Under the pieces are notes generated by a model. It was not told the DNA's origin. It saw only the letters and a program-made list of their open reading frames with translations, and did no database searches. Positions 8,176-18,983 of a DNA stretch of 64,000 nt are shown here, piece after piece. Numbering within the stretch: position 1 is the first letter of the stretch; each line of letters begins with the position of its first letter. This stretch comes from Eutreptiella sp. 'Long Island Sound 2002' (Eukaryota > Euglenozoa > Euglenophyceae > Eutreptiales > Eutreptiaceae), in assembly GCA_964036045.1 (NCBI GenBank), contig OZ038384.1:32035771-32099770 (forward strand), given 5' to 3'. The translations under genes and the position numbers were made by a program.

Positions 8176-11055
8176 TAACCTCGACAGGACATGCGGGTGT
8201 ACCATCCCAACCCTCCAATCTCTGAGGTAGAGGGTGGCAGTTTTCTATCACTTGACTGGCTTTCCGTGATCCACCTTGTAAGGGAAAAAAGGAGGTCTCG
8301 CATCAATTCCTCGGGTGCTCTCTGCAAAGAGACAAAAAGGTTGATGCAAGGTCAATTCAACAAAACTCGTACAGTTCCATGTCATAGACATGTCACCGCC
8401 GCAAGTTGGACAGCTCCCTATCAGGTACTACCGTGCCACCGAGCTTCCGGGGTGTACACCCACGAAGACTGCAACCCTCCAACTTCCCGTTCACACTTCA
8501 TCGGGGTTGCACGTCAATCAGGCGGGTCAGTACAGTAAAGTGACATTCAGGGATTCCTCCCAGAATATTCCCCCCCACCACAGACTCCATCAAACATTGC
8601 TCAAAGAGCCCTCCGTAGGGTATCATACTCGAGGGGCATTATCTGTGGGGGATCGTCACATCAGGCTGGATGTGCCATATATGGTCAGGGGCCTTGAGGT
8701 GGCCTCCACACCTGCACTATCTGTTGGTGTAGCGCTCAGGACCCCCCCCTTCTTTTCAACTGTAACAGCAACCTGAGGTAGGGATACCATCTCTGGGAGT
8801 GGAGAGAAGTGGGGCAACACACTGTTTTTTGTGGATAGCGCCCCAGTTAGCGCTTTGGGAGAGACAGGAGGTCAGATCAGGATTGCATGCAACCTTGAGA
8901 GTGCTTGTGGGACTGAAGTCACCCCTACAAGTCTAGTCTTACCGACCCGCTGAATAGAGCTTAGCTACAATAACCCAGTGAAGGTTGCCGGATGGGACGC
9001 TCCTTGGTTGTACAAGCAAAACAAAACTCATTCAGCCAGTACCCAAACACACCCCAGCGACCAGGAAAGGTGTTGTGCCTTCTCACGCGGTCACAACGTC
9101 TCCATGCACAGACACCGTTGGGAACGCCGCAGCGAACTCGCCACTGGCATTCCAGCCGACAAGGCGTCCGGCAAACAGTACAAGGTCGCGCAGTCGTGGA
9201 GAGTCCTCCAGAATTGAGACCGCTTCAAAACAAATAAGCACCGGTAACAAAATGCATCTGTGCTGGGTCAGGTCCATCAGTGAGAGCAGAGCCTCTACGG
9301 GCAAGAGGACCCCAGGGACCCGCCGTAAAGTGGCAAGCGGCCCCCAGTATCCCGCCCTGCGAAGCATTCTGCCAACACCAAGAGACAGCACCCACTGGAC
9401 GGTCTGCAAGCTGGCGATCCACAGCGGTGCGCCCCTTGGGCAAATTCGCAGCGACAGCAATTTACCCCCAGAGTTGACTCCAAATCTCCGGTGATAATTT
9501 CGGAAACCCTTCTTTTGCTCTACTGCTCCTGAATCAATCCGAGCACACTCGCTTGTCAAAATCAAGGTGAATCAGCTAAGCCTATGTCAAGCACTCCCGT
9601 CGTCACACGCCCTGGTGTGTCCCGGGCTGATTGGTCACTTATCTATTGAGACAAGCAACGGGGAAAATGGTAACTGTTACTCCCACAAAGAAGCACTTCT
9701 CGGGTCTGTGGCCTATTCAGGGCAACCATACCAGCATGTTTAGACTCCTTTTCAATTCTGGCCCCCAAGAGTAAGGGCAGGGAGATATCAGTAGAAGAAT
9801 AAATGACTCATAACAGTCCCCAACGTCCCAACACCTTGAGAAGGAGAATGGGAAAGAAAAGAGGGTAACAGACCCAAACCACGGGTGACTGCCCCGAAAA
9901 GCAGAAAGCCCCGTTGGGTGAGCGAGAGAGTCATTGAACAGGAGTTAACCGTAATGCCAATAAATCACATTGCCAACAGACAGCCAAACACCTGTGGCTT
10001 AACCTGTGCTTTTGCAGGCCTCAGACCATACAACCGTAGTGTGCATACACACACACCCGACCAAACCGCCAGGAAATTTTGTCCCACAGCCATATGCCAA
10101 ACCTTGTACAATCACAAGAAGACAGCACATCACAGCTCAATCCCTGCGTCTACTCCAGCCCCCGGCACAGGACCCGCAGTGGGGCGCCGACGGGGCTGTG
10201 GACGGTCTCAGGGGCAGGTTCACCTGGGCAGCCGTCGACGATGGCTCCTGGCCTTCGACTGCATGTCTGAAGAGGCATGTCCCACTCGATCGCTCAGGGG
10301 ACCCAGTTTGTCAGAGGGGTTGCGGAAATCCTCCTCTGGCAGCTTGCGTCGGTGCATCTGTTCATGTCGGCGTCTTTGCATTTATATCCCGCCCAAGTGG
10401 AGGCGGTGGTGCTGGCGTAGGGATCTTTGTTTTTATACCCTGCCCAAGTGAAAGCGGTTGTGTTCGTGTAGGTGTCTTGTTGTTTATACCCCGCCCAAGA
10501 GGAGGCGGCTCATGCAGCAGCTGGGGGATCTGGGCATCAGTCATCACAGGCTGATATCCTCAGGGATAGTACCACAACTTCCTCCGTCTGGGTAACAATC
10601 AACTCCCAATCAATCGCCTGCCGCAGCTTCAAGCACTATGAACCCCTCTTGCAGAGTCCTTTGCCCGCTTCGCTCAGTCAACTTGTTAGCTGTCAGTCCA
10701 GGGGAACGATGGGGGAAATGGTAAAGCCTCAACGCGCGCCTCTGACTGTCACGAGCAGGGGAGTTTCATTCACACGCTCCAAACTGCCTTGGCACTTCTG
10801 ATCTTTACGTCAAGCCTCTCCATTCGCACGAAATCAGCCAATCCTGAACGCCCCTTCGAGGTCCCACTGTCGTCCAACCCGTATGGTTTGCCTCTTGCAG
10901 GGCGGGCATCCATCTTGAGTCACAAGTAACGACCATCAGAACAAGAACCACGAGCCCAATTTACGAATGGGTGATCAATGTGGTTGGGATCCTTCAAAGG
11001 CAGTGCGCAGTGCGCTCTGAGCGTCCGTCTGGAAACAGAAACGGGCTAGCTTCTC
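8176..11055. other. Flanking DNA without recognisable genes
   Basis: Mixed-composition DNA between LINE A and LTR element 2. Open frames up to about 190 codons exist but none has protein-like composition or family motifs that I can see. The only structure found is a 51-bp tandem repeat at 10356-10508. Confidence 0.5.
10356..10508. repeat. 51-bp tandem repeat, three units, each with an inverted core
   Basis: Three units, each built of TTTATACCCYGCCCAAG followed by a G-rich stretch. In units 1 and 3 the core is CCGCC, eight bases, GGCGG (10389-10406 and 10491-10508), which can pair as a short hairpin. The period is a multiple of three and one frame reads a 17-residue repeat, but nothing else supports coding. 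Confidence 0.7.
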
Positions 11056-11763
11056 AGTAAGAAAAAGTCACTGCCATGTCTTTCTTGGAGGCCTTGATCC
11101 AGGCCAAGCCCCCCTTGAAACCCTTTTGTTGATGCTAAGACAAACTTAAGTGTTTTTATCTCTCTTTTGTTGCCTAAAGTACACTTTCTCAAAGTAACTA
11201 GGGTTGTGACCCTAGCCCCCCATGAAGTTCACCCCTACCACTCAACTGAGCGGAGGTACCTTCCTTCATGGAGGATATACCAAAAAAAAATAGGCATTTC
11301 ATGCTTCAGGCCTTGGAGGTTAAGCCTAGTGGTCTCCCACCCAAAGACCCCTATACTCAATTGTTTCTACCACTTAATGTGGTCCTACTTTGAAACTGGT
11401 TCTGAATTCAGTTGCTTGGCCAAGTTATTTTCTGTGTGGTCCTGACATCTATGCCCCACATTCCTAACCAGCACCATTTCACCCAAAAGAGTGCACATGA
11501 AGTGCCTAATGTTATCTCTGAGGCAAGAGTCAGACCAATTTTCATATAAAATCTTTTGTATTATCCATTTGTGATTGAATCTTTGTGTATAAACCTGCTT
11601 TGTCTATCTGCAGCCCTTCTGTGTTACACTGGATTCCAAAACCAATCATTGATTCGATCCACATCCTGTTCTTGCTCTACTTGCTGCTTTGGTTTGGGTT
11701 TTCAACTACAAAGCCTGCAGGATATCATCAAAATATCTAGGGCATAAATCAAGGACATCTTTC
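11056..11763 (+). repeat. 5' LTR of element 2
   Basis: Matches 23905-24611 over its whole length with few changes. Shared sequence starts at AGTAAGAAAAAGTCACTG and ends at AAGGACATCTTTC. I do not see clear TG...CA termini, so the true ends may differ by a few bases. A promoter and polyadenylation signals are expected here but none can be proved from the sequence. Confidence 0.85.
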
Positions 11764-11846
11764 CGGTAGCAGAGACAGTCCCTTGTGACCTTTTGAACCG
11801 ACCCTGAGAAGAAGTGCAGCACAAAAAGCTCAACAACAAGTTCATC

Positions 11847-14054
11847 ATGTCCACGCCAAGCGTCAGGACCTGGCCCATCAGAACTGTCCAAGTGCAAATG
11901 GGCAGCATGGCCCACCCTATGAGTGAACCACCTTACCGAGCTCCACAACATCTCTGTGGCGCATCTCGGTCACAAGGAGATCCAGAACGCAGAAGGGCGG
12001 AAGAAAATAAAGGCCTTACCACCGAGGCCTTAGCGGCCCACGGTGGAGACAGCTTCAGTCATCTCCACAGACGTGTAGCAGCCTCAGTATCCAGATCCAA
12101 CTGTCCGGCTTCATCCTCAACAGCGATTGAAGGCCCTGAGGAGTATGAGGAACTGAGGAAGAAAATGGATGAATACATCCTCCATGAGGAGTACTACAAA
12201 TCCATTCGTGGAGAAGATGGAGAGGAGCCATTGGCAGTACATGGATCCAGACCACGTACAGACGTAGGGGTCCTACGCGCACTCTGGCCCGCTGTCCGAC
12301 AGAGCCGAGACTGCATCCCTGCCAAGACGACCAAGACCTGAATATTCAAGAGCATGTTGTCCAACCCCAAGGGCTCCCGAAGTGGGCCCGACTCGAGTTG
12401 AAGAACAACTTCATCCAAGGCCAACCTTATGTGCCCTGGACCATACGGCCGAGCTGTTGGCCAAACTCCTGTCTGGATCAGAAGATCCAGATGTGACGGC
12501 CCTATCGGAGGCCATTAAGGCTAAACTGGGTATTGCAGAACCCTTACCCAAGCCAGAGTTGCCCTCTCTCTCTCCAGGACTGAGTACCCTGGCCGAAGAT
12601 CTTAAGCGATCGAGAGTCTCAAGGCTGTTGCCTAAGGTCACCTGCCCCAGCCCCTTTCACCCTCGTGCCAGGACTGTGCCCATGGCTGAACTACAGGACG
12701 TGCCTGTCACAGAGATTGAGAAAAGAGGGCTGTCAGCCCTGGCACCTCTTGCCGGCGTGTCGCCTTCAGGCCTAACTCCGGGGGGCGGGAAGACGGGCAG
12801 ACCTATTTTCAGGCGAACATCCAGCTTGAACTGCCGGAGTTCGACCCCAAAAATCTGCCCGAATGGGCAGAAGAATTTGCAGAGTTCCTTTTGTTGACTG
12901 GCCAATCCCATGTGGATGTGGCCACCAAATGCTCACTGCTGAAACGCTCATGCAAAAAGAAATTTTTGCAAAAACAGGTGAAACAGATTGTGGAAACCTG
13001 TTCTACCTGGGCAGAGGTACTCCTGAGGTTGGGGAAAACATTCCCAGTCTCTGAGACTGACCTCAGCGTACGCACACAGATTGAGGAGCTACCTATGCCC
13101 CCTGAGTTTCCATCCGCTACGCAAATTTCTGAATATGTGTGCGACTTGGAGTACTTGTTTTCGAGGATAAACGTGGGCTCCTACGGAGCCACTGAGCCCC
13201 ACCTGTGGCTGATGAGTAAGATCCCCCAACGTACGTGGGATGATTGCCGCTCCACCTCTGAGAGGAAGAGCAGGACCCACTCGTACGATGAACTGGTGGA
13301 CCTCTTGATTGAGCTAGCTCTTGAGAGAGAGAATGACTCCCACATGGAGAAATTCCCCAAGAAGCATTTGGGTCGAGGTGGTACCCCTACCCCCGAACGT
13401 GGCGAAGGGAAAGGGCCTAAAAATCCCACTAACACCAACCAGGGTGGTGGTAAAGGAAGGGGTAACCTACGTGCCATGAATGAGGCTAAACCTGATGCAG
13501 GTACACCACCCCTGTTCTACTGCAAACCTGTCAATGACAAGGGGGGACCTTGTCATGCCTCTGACTGCGACCTCTGCAGTGGCTGTATGCTGCAGATGAA
13601 ACGTCAGCAGCATACCAAGGATTGGAAACCTGTGACCCATCAGGACCACTTCAGGTGTACCATCACCTGTGGTTACTGTGGCAAACGTCGTCACTACTAG
13701 GACGAATGCCACATCAAGAAACGCGAGAGTGACGAACGCAAGCGTCAGGAGGCGGAACGCCAGAAGACCCAATCGCCCGCCAGAAATCCCCCGAATGGGG
13801 ATAAAGGTGGTAAAGGAGGTGGCAAGGGGGGTGGCAAAAATGGACCCCCTAACCCCCAGAGGCGCTCATCAGCACCCGTTGCTACACCCACTCCTGCTGC
13901 TACACCCGCTCCTGCCGCAGGTGACCCCAAGAAGCGCCCCCAAGGGGATAACGCTACCCCTGAGAGGAAAAATTCCAAGAAGAGGCGCTTGGCCTGGATG
14001 GCCAAGTCCCTCATTGCTGCAGGGGTGGATGTGAAGTACCCTGATGAGGAGTAG
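11847..14054 (+). pseudogene. gag of element 2
   Basis: Coding traces start near ATG 11847 and change frame around 12300 and again around 12790 in a G-run. From about 12800 the frame is steady: a capsid-like stretch (LELPEFDPKNLPEWAEEFAE, then FSRINVGSYGATEPHLWLMS), a Gly/Lys-rich linker, and Cys/His motifs ending in a C-x2-C-x4-H-x4-C zinc knuckle (13672-13713) broken by TAG 13698-13700. The frame then continues through a Gly/Lys/Pro-rich tail to TAG 14052-14054. Gag forms the particle and packages RNA. The last TAG is followed in frame by protease, and element 3 has a TAG with the same context at the same place, so it may be a regulated stop rather than decay. Confidence 0.8.
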
Positions 14055-14559
14055 GGGGGCGGCTCCGAAGAGGAGGACTTGGTTTTCTGGATCCTCGTGA
14101 AAATCGGGGATCGGGTTTTTCGAGCGGTGCTTGACACCGGTGCAACACTTTCCATAGTGGCCCGGCGCCTGCTAAAAACTTTCAAGAAAACTAAGACCGT
14201 GGCCATAAGAGTAGGGGATGGGCGTACCATCCATTCCTTGGGGGGGGTGGATGTGACTATATGTCTGGGCGACGAAACCGTGACCCAACACTGCAGAGTG
14301 CTGGACACCCACGCCTCTGACATCGTCATTGGTACTGACTTCCTACGAAGAAACCCCCATGTAAAAATGCTGTCCCTACAGCGCCCCTATTCTTTGCACT
14401 GCGACTTTGGCAGTGGGCTCTTCTCCGTACCTTTGGAGCTGTCAGAACGAAAAGAGTCTGGGCTGCGCTACACATCCAAAACTAACTATCGTACTGAAAA
14501 CTACCAATTGGCCCGTCACGTTCTTGAAAATAGACTGGCGGCCCTTCAGGTAAACCTGG

Positions 14560-14990
14560 ATGAGATCCAGGTGGAATCAATCGCGAGCCAACAACAGCAC
14601 ATCATGCAATTGTACTGCTCGAAACAACTGAACAATGCTTTCCGTTTCTTCTGGAAAGCAATGGGCCTAGCGTATGCTAACCCTCCCTTCTCCCTGCTCG
14701 CGAAGGTTCTAACCAAAATCGCTTATGAGGGAGGAAGGGTTGTTATGTGCACCCCTGACTGGGGTTGCTCTGGTGAACATGCTTACTGGCGCCGTATGCT
14801 AGATCGAATGACCGTGGGAGGAGTGCAACTCCCCGACGGCCCCATGTATGTGCCCGAGGACTCAGACATAGCAATGCAGGCCCCTGAGTGGGCCAGTTTC
14901 CTGTCCATCGTCAACGGATCTCTCAATCCTGTACCCCTGTGTGACCTAGACCAGGTGCTACTGAAAGAGGTCATGGCCGAAAATCGTGGC
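14560..14990 (+). other. NPPF domain between protease and reverse transcriptase
   Basis: Residues around 14679-14690 read Asn-Pro-Pro-Phe in the context GLAYANPPFSLLAKVLTKI, followed by EGGRVVMCTPDW and a WRRMLDRMTVGGVQLPDGP stretch. Element 3 has the matching YLYANPPFSQMGKVLTKV, EGARVILVVPEE and WRELLTKMTITQVRLPD on the minus strand. [DN]PP[YFW] is motif IV of N6-adenine DNA methyltransferases, and DIRS retroelements carry a methyltransferase-like region with similar wording after RNase H. I do not see a clear SAM-binding glycine motif, so a catalytic role is unproven. Confidence 0.55.
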
Positions 14991-16569
14991 CTGACCCTTT
15001 ATGATCTCAAAAATCGATCTCCTGAGCACCTATCTGCCACACTTACAGGGTGTGAGTCTCCCGAGGACTATCTGGAACCTGCAGCTGTAAAAGAGGATGC
15101 TGACGACCAACTGTCTGAGATCGCCAGCACTATTCCTTCTGTTGATCGCAGCTGTGTTGACCTAAAACATAGTGCTTTCCTGGCCCAGCTGTTGCTAGAG
15201 GAGGTAGATCTAGAGTCAACCTCTGAACCCGCTTCCCCTGTTGGGAAGCCAGTGCTACACATGCAGCCTATGCACACAGGTGAACCCGTGGCCCGGAGGG
15301 CTGATGCTCTGGCGCGGCCTGCTGCTAAAAACATGCCATTGTCTGAGCATGACACTCAGGAACTCCGGCGGCTGTTGTACCTGAAGGCCGAAGGTATCGA
15401 GCGCCAAGAGCGGCTGCAATACCTCAGACAGACCTGGAAATCTTCCATCTGGTCTGAGGAGGACGATGAGTCGTATACGCTGCCTGATCCTGAGGTACCT
15501 CTAGTGTATTCTCTGCACTATGGGGAGCAATGTCCCCCTGAGTCGGACGATGGTTCTGTGCCTGCCGAAACTGCTGATCGGCAGAAGAAGAAAGAACATG
15601 GAAAAAGCAACCTCCACGCTGAGGAGGATTTCCTTCAGAAATTCGAGAGTCTTAACCTTGACCCCCGCCTGAAGAAACTACTGATAACCTATGAGGAGGT
15701 GTTTGGTGCCTTGCCGCCTCACCTTTCTTGTAAAAAACTGGTCCAGATGGACCTGAAATTGAAACCAGAATTTGAAAAGACGCGAGTGAGGCGTCGTCCC
15801 TATCCCGCTCCACAGGAACAGGTTGAAGAAATCGAGCGCCAGATCCAGGAATGCATTGATGCTGGCCTCGTTGAAGAGTATAAGCACGGGGACTATCCCC
15901 ATCACTGCAGTCCCTGTTTCCTTGTTGCCAAACCAGGGTCGACTACCCTACGTCTTGTTGTAGACTATTGTGAGGTCAACAAGAAAACCCAGAACCACTC
16001 AGGGAGTATTTCTAACATGGAAAACACCCTGGAGCGTATTGCCAAATGCAGGTATAAGACCAAAATGGACGAACGCTCTGGTTTCTGGCAGGTGGACCTA
16101 ACCGCCGCAGCTCAGGGGCTGTTGGCCTTTATAACCCCTAAGGGTCGTGTCTTCAAGTGGAAGGTTATGCCTTTCGGGGTGGCTAATGCCCCAGCGCTCT
16201 TCCGGGAGCTTATGAACAAAATTTTGTACATACTGAGGCGCAGGCCTCTAGTACAAGAGTTGATTTCTCGGGGTGCAGAAATGGAGGCTCACATCGACGA
16301 CGTGAGTTTGGGTACTAATACCAAAGAGGACCATGTCCTTCTCCTCCGTGACTTTTTCATTGTCTGTCAAGAAAACCATCTCCGAATCAAACTCCAAAAA
16401 TGTGAGTTTATGAAAGAGGAGATGGAGTATTTGGGTTTAGACGTGGGGTATGGCTGGTGGAAACCAGCCGCGTCTAAGATGCAGCCCCTACAGGACATGC
16501 AGATTTGCGATGACCCCAAGAAGAGCCTACACGATGTGAGGAGTTTTGTGGGCGCCTGTAATTTCTATC

Positions 16570-16604
16570 GGCGTCACATCCACAATTTTACTTACTCCTC
16601 TGCA
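16570..16604. repeat. 35-bp target-site duplication of LINE C, left
   Basis: Starts GGCGTCACATCCACAATTTT and ends CTCCTCTGCA. It is identical to 18949-18983 and is part of the element 2 pol frame. Confidence 0.95.
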
Positions 16605-18948
16605 GGTAGGTAGGTAGGTGCACTCGGTCATGGAGAGGCGCCCCTTGGTTCCCCCCGGCGTCGCCCCTGTGACGAACAGGAAGAGGTTCAGCGCGTGAAG
16701 AGGGGAGGCGGCTTACTTCCCGCTAGACCTGACTGGTGCCCCCCAACAAAGCGGCCCCGGGCAACACCGGGAGGGCTGATCGCCGCCAGCGTGACTGCTT
16801 GTCATGCTGGGAGGGTGGGCCCCCGTGCTTGCGCACGTCCCCTGCTTTGGGCGGAACCCTAGGGGTTCACCGGACTTCCTGGCGTATCCCGTTCCCAAGG
16901 CATGCATGCATGTTCTTGGTACTGGGGTTCCGAGGTGCTTGGGTGTCGCACGCTCCGCCTCGAGTCCCAAAGCAGCGCAGGCCTTAGGATGCAGCCTTAC
17001 CCCCGGTCTCCGGATCTCGTTTGGCCGGGTCAGCTGCATGGCACGGGCTGCCTCAGTGCCCGGGCTATAGACACTGGGTTTCCTACTGTTGCGTGGCGCT
17101 TGTGTCTGGGTCCGGGTTGTGTCTGTGCTCGGGTTTCGGCTGCGCCCCGCCGGTCCTGGCTGGGGTGTTGGGCTGTGTGCGTGCCCCACTTGTACCCAGC
17201 CACTTCTGGCACGGGTGCGCGGTGTGGGTGTGTGTGTTTGGGCTCGGGTTTCGGCTGCGCCCCGCCATTCCTGGCTGGCATGTTGGGCTGTGTGCGTGCT
17301 CCGCTTGCACCCAGCCTTTCCTGGCCACGGATGCGCGGTGTGGGTGTGTGTGTTTGGGCTCGGGTTTCGGCTGCGCCCCGCCACTCCTGGCTGGGGTGTT
17401 GGGCTGTGTGTGTGCTCCGCTTGCACCCAGCCACTCCTGGCAGCGGGTGCGCGGTGTGGGTGTGTGTGTTTGGGCTCGGGCTTCGGCTGCGCCCCGCCAC
17501 TCCTGGCTGGGGTGTCTGGCTGTGTGTGTGCTCCGCTTGCACCCAGCCACTCCTGGCCACGGGTGCGCGGTGTGGGTGTGTGTGTTTGGGCTCGGGTTTC
17601 GGCTGCGCCCCGCCACTCGTGGCTGGGGTGTTGGGCTGTGTGCGTGCTCTGCTTGCACCCAGCCACTCTCAGCCACGGGTGCGCGGTGTGGGTGTGTGTG
17701 TTTGGGCTCGGGTTTCGGCTGCGCCCCGCCACTCCTGGCTGGGGTGTTGGGCTGTGTGCGTGCTCCGCTTGCACCCAGCCACTCCTGGCCACGGGTGCGC
17801 AGTGTGGGTGTGTGTGTTTAGGTTCGGGTTTCGGCTGCGCCCCGCCACTCCTGGCTGGGGTGTTGGGCTGTGTGCGTGCTCCGCTTGCACCCAGCCTTTC
17901 CTGGCCACGGATGCGCGGTGTGGTTGTGTGTGTTTGGGCTCGGGTTTCGGCTGCGCCCGCCACTCCTGGCTGGGTTGTTGGGCTGTGTGTGTGCTCCGGT
18001 TGCACCCAGCCACTCCTGGCCACGGGTGCGCGGTGTGGGTGTGTGTGTTTGGGCTCGGGTTTCGGCTGCGCCCCGCCACTCCTGGCTGGGGTGTTGGGCT
18101 GTGTGTGTGCTTCGCTTGCACCCAGCCACTCCTGGCCACGGGTGCGCGGTGTGGGTGTGTGTGTTTGAGCTCGGGTTTCGGCTGCGCCCCGCCCCTCCTG
18201 GCTGGGGTGTTGGGCTGTGTGTGTGCTCCGCTTGCACCCAGCCACTCCTGACCACGGATGCACGGTGTGGGTGTGTGTGTTTGGGCTGGGGTTTCGGCTG
18301 CGCCCCGCCACTCCTGGCTGGGGTGTTGGGCTTCGTGTGTGCTCCGCTTGCACCCAGCCACTCCTGGCCAGGGGTGCGCGGTGTGGGTGTGTGTGTTTGG
18401 GCTCGGGTTTCGGCTGCGCCCCGCCACTCGTGGCTGGGGTGTTGGGCTGTGTGTGTGCTCCGCTTGCACCCAGCCACTCCTGGCCACGGGTGCGCGGTGT
18501 GGGTGTGTGTGTTCGGGTTCGGGTTTCGGCTGCGCCCCGCCACTCCTGGCTGGGGTGTTGGGCTGTGTGTGTGCTCCGCTTGCACCCAGCCACTCCTGGC
18601 CACGGGTGCGCGGTGTGGCTGTGTGTGTTTGGGCTCGGGTTTCGGCTGCGCCCCGCCCCTCCTGGCTGGGGTGTTGGGCTGTGTGCGTGCTCCGCTTGCA
18701 CTCAGCCACTCCTGGCACGGTTGCGCGGTGTGGGTGTGTGTGTTTGGGCTCGGGTTTCGGCTGCGCCCCGCCACTCCTGGCTGGGGTGTTGGGCTGTGTG
18801 CGTGCTCCGCTTGCACCCAGCCACTCCTCGCCACGGGTGCGCGGTGTGGGTATGTGTGTTTGGACTTGGGTTTCGGCTGCTTCCCGCCACTCCTGGCTGG
18901 GGTGTTGGGCTGTGTGCGTGCTCCGCTCGCACCCAGCCACTCCTGGCC
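16605..18948 (-). mobile_element. LINE C: short non-LTR insertion made mostly of satellite
   Basis: Inserted in element 2 pol with a perfect 35-bp duplication. Its left end is GGTAGGTAGGTAGGT, the complement of the (TACC)n tail, so the element reads on the minus strand. About 480 bp next to the tail (16620-17100) match LINE D at 57884-58350 closely; the rest is a 116-bp tandem array. It has no coding region of its own and is probably a 5'-truncated copy that keeps only the 3' end of a larger LINE, or a non-autonomous element using the LINE A/B machinery. Confidence 0.85.
17100..18948. repeat. 116-bp satellite, about 16 units
   Basis: The period is 116 bp (for example CACCCAGCC at 17308 and again at 17424). 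Each unit contains TTTCGGCTGCGCCCCGCCAC and the core GCCACTCCTGGC. Because 116 is not a multiple of three and stops are absent, long frames appear on both strands; these are repeat artefacts, not genes. Confidence 0.95.
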
Positions 18949-18983
18949 GGCGTCACATCCACAATTTTACTTACTCCTCTGCA
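18949..18983. repeat. 35-bp target-site duplication of LINE C, right
   Basis: Second copy of 16570-16604. The element 2 pol frame continues from its end (PLTDLIKK). Confidence 0.95.

Larger units (their letters stand above)
14055..16604 (+). pseudogene. pol of element 2, 5' part: protease, NPPF domain, reverse transcriptase
   Basis: One open frame in phase with gag. Aspartic protease comes first, with VLDTGATLSIV at about 14129 and the flap-side motif IVIGTDFLRRNP near 14325. The NPPF domain follows (separate entry), then a long acidic linker. Reverse transcriptase covers roughly 15660-16600: KLVQMDLKLKPEFEKTRVRR, LVVDYCEVNKK, KMDERSGFWQVDL (first Asp), VMPFGVANAPALF and AHIDDVSLGT (catalytic Asp pair, with HIDD in place of YxDD). 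It breaks at FTYSSA, where LINE C inserted; the frame resumes without loss at 18984. Activities are those of the family: polyprotein cleavage and copying RNA to DNA. Confidence 0.9.

Noticed and set aside
8985-9565. Overlapping 160-170-codon frames on both strands
   Set aside because: No motif, no supporting signal, and similar lengths on both strands suggest chance.
16713-18940. Very long open frames on both strands over the 116-bp array
   Set aside because: They arise because the unit lacks stops and its length is not a multiple of three; the same peptide appears in every frame in turn.
17100-18948. CRISPR-like array of repeats and spacers
   Set aside because: The repeats are contiguous 116-bp units without unique spacers, in a eukaryotic retroelement context.
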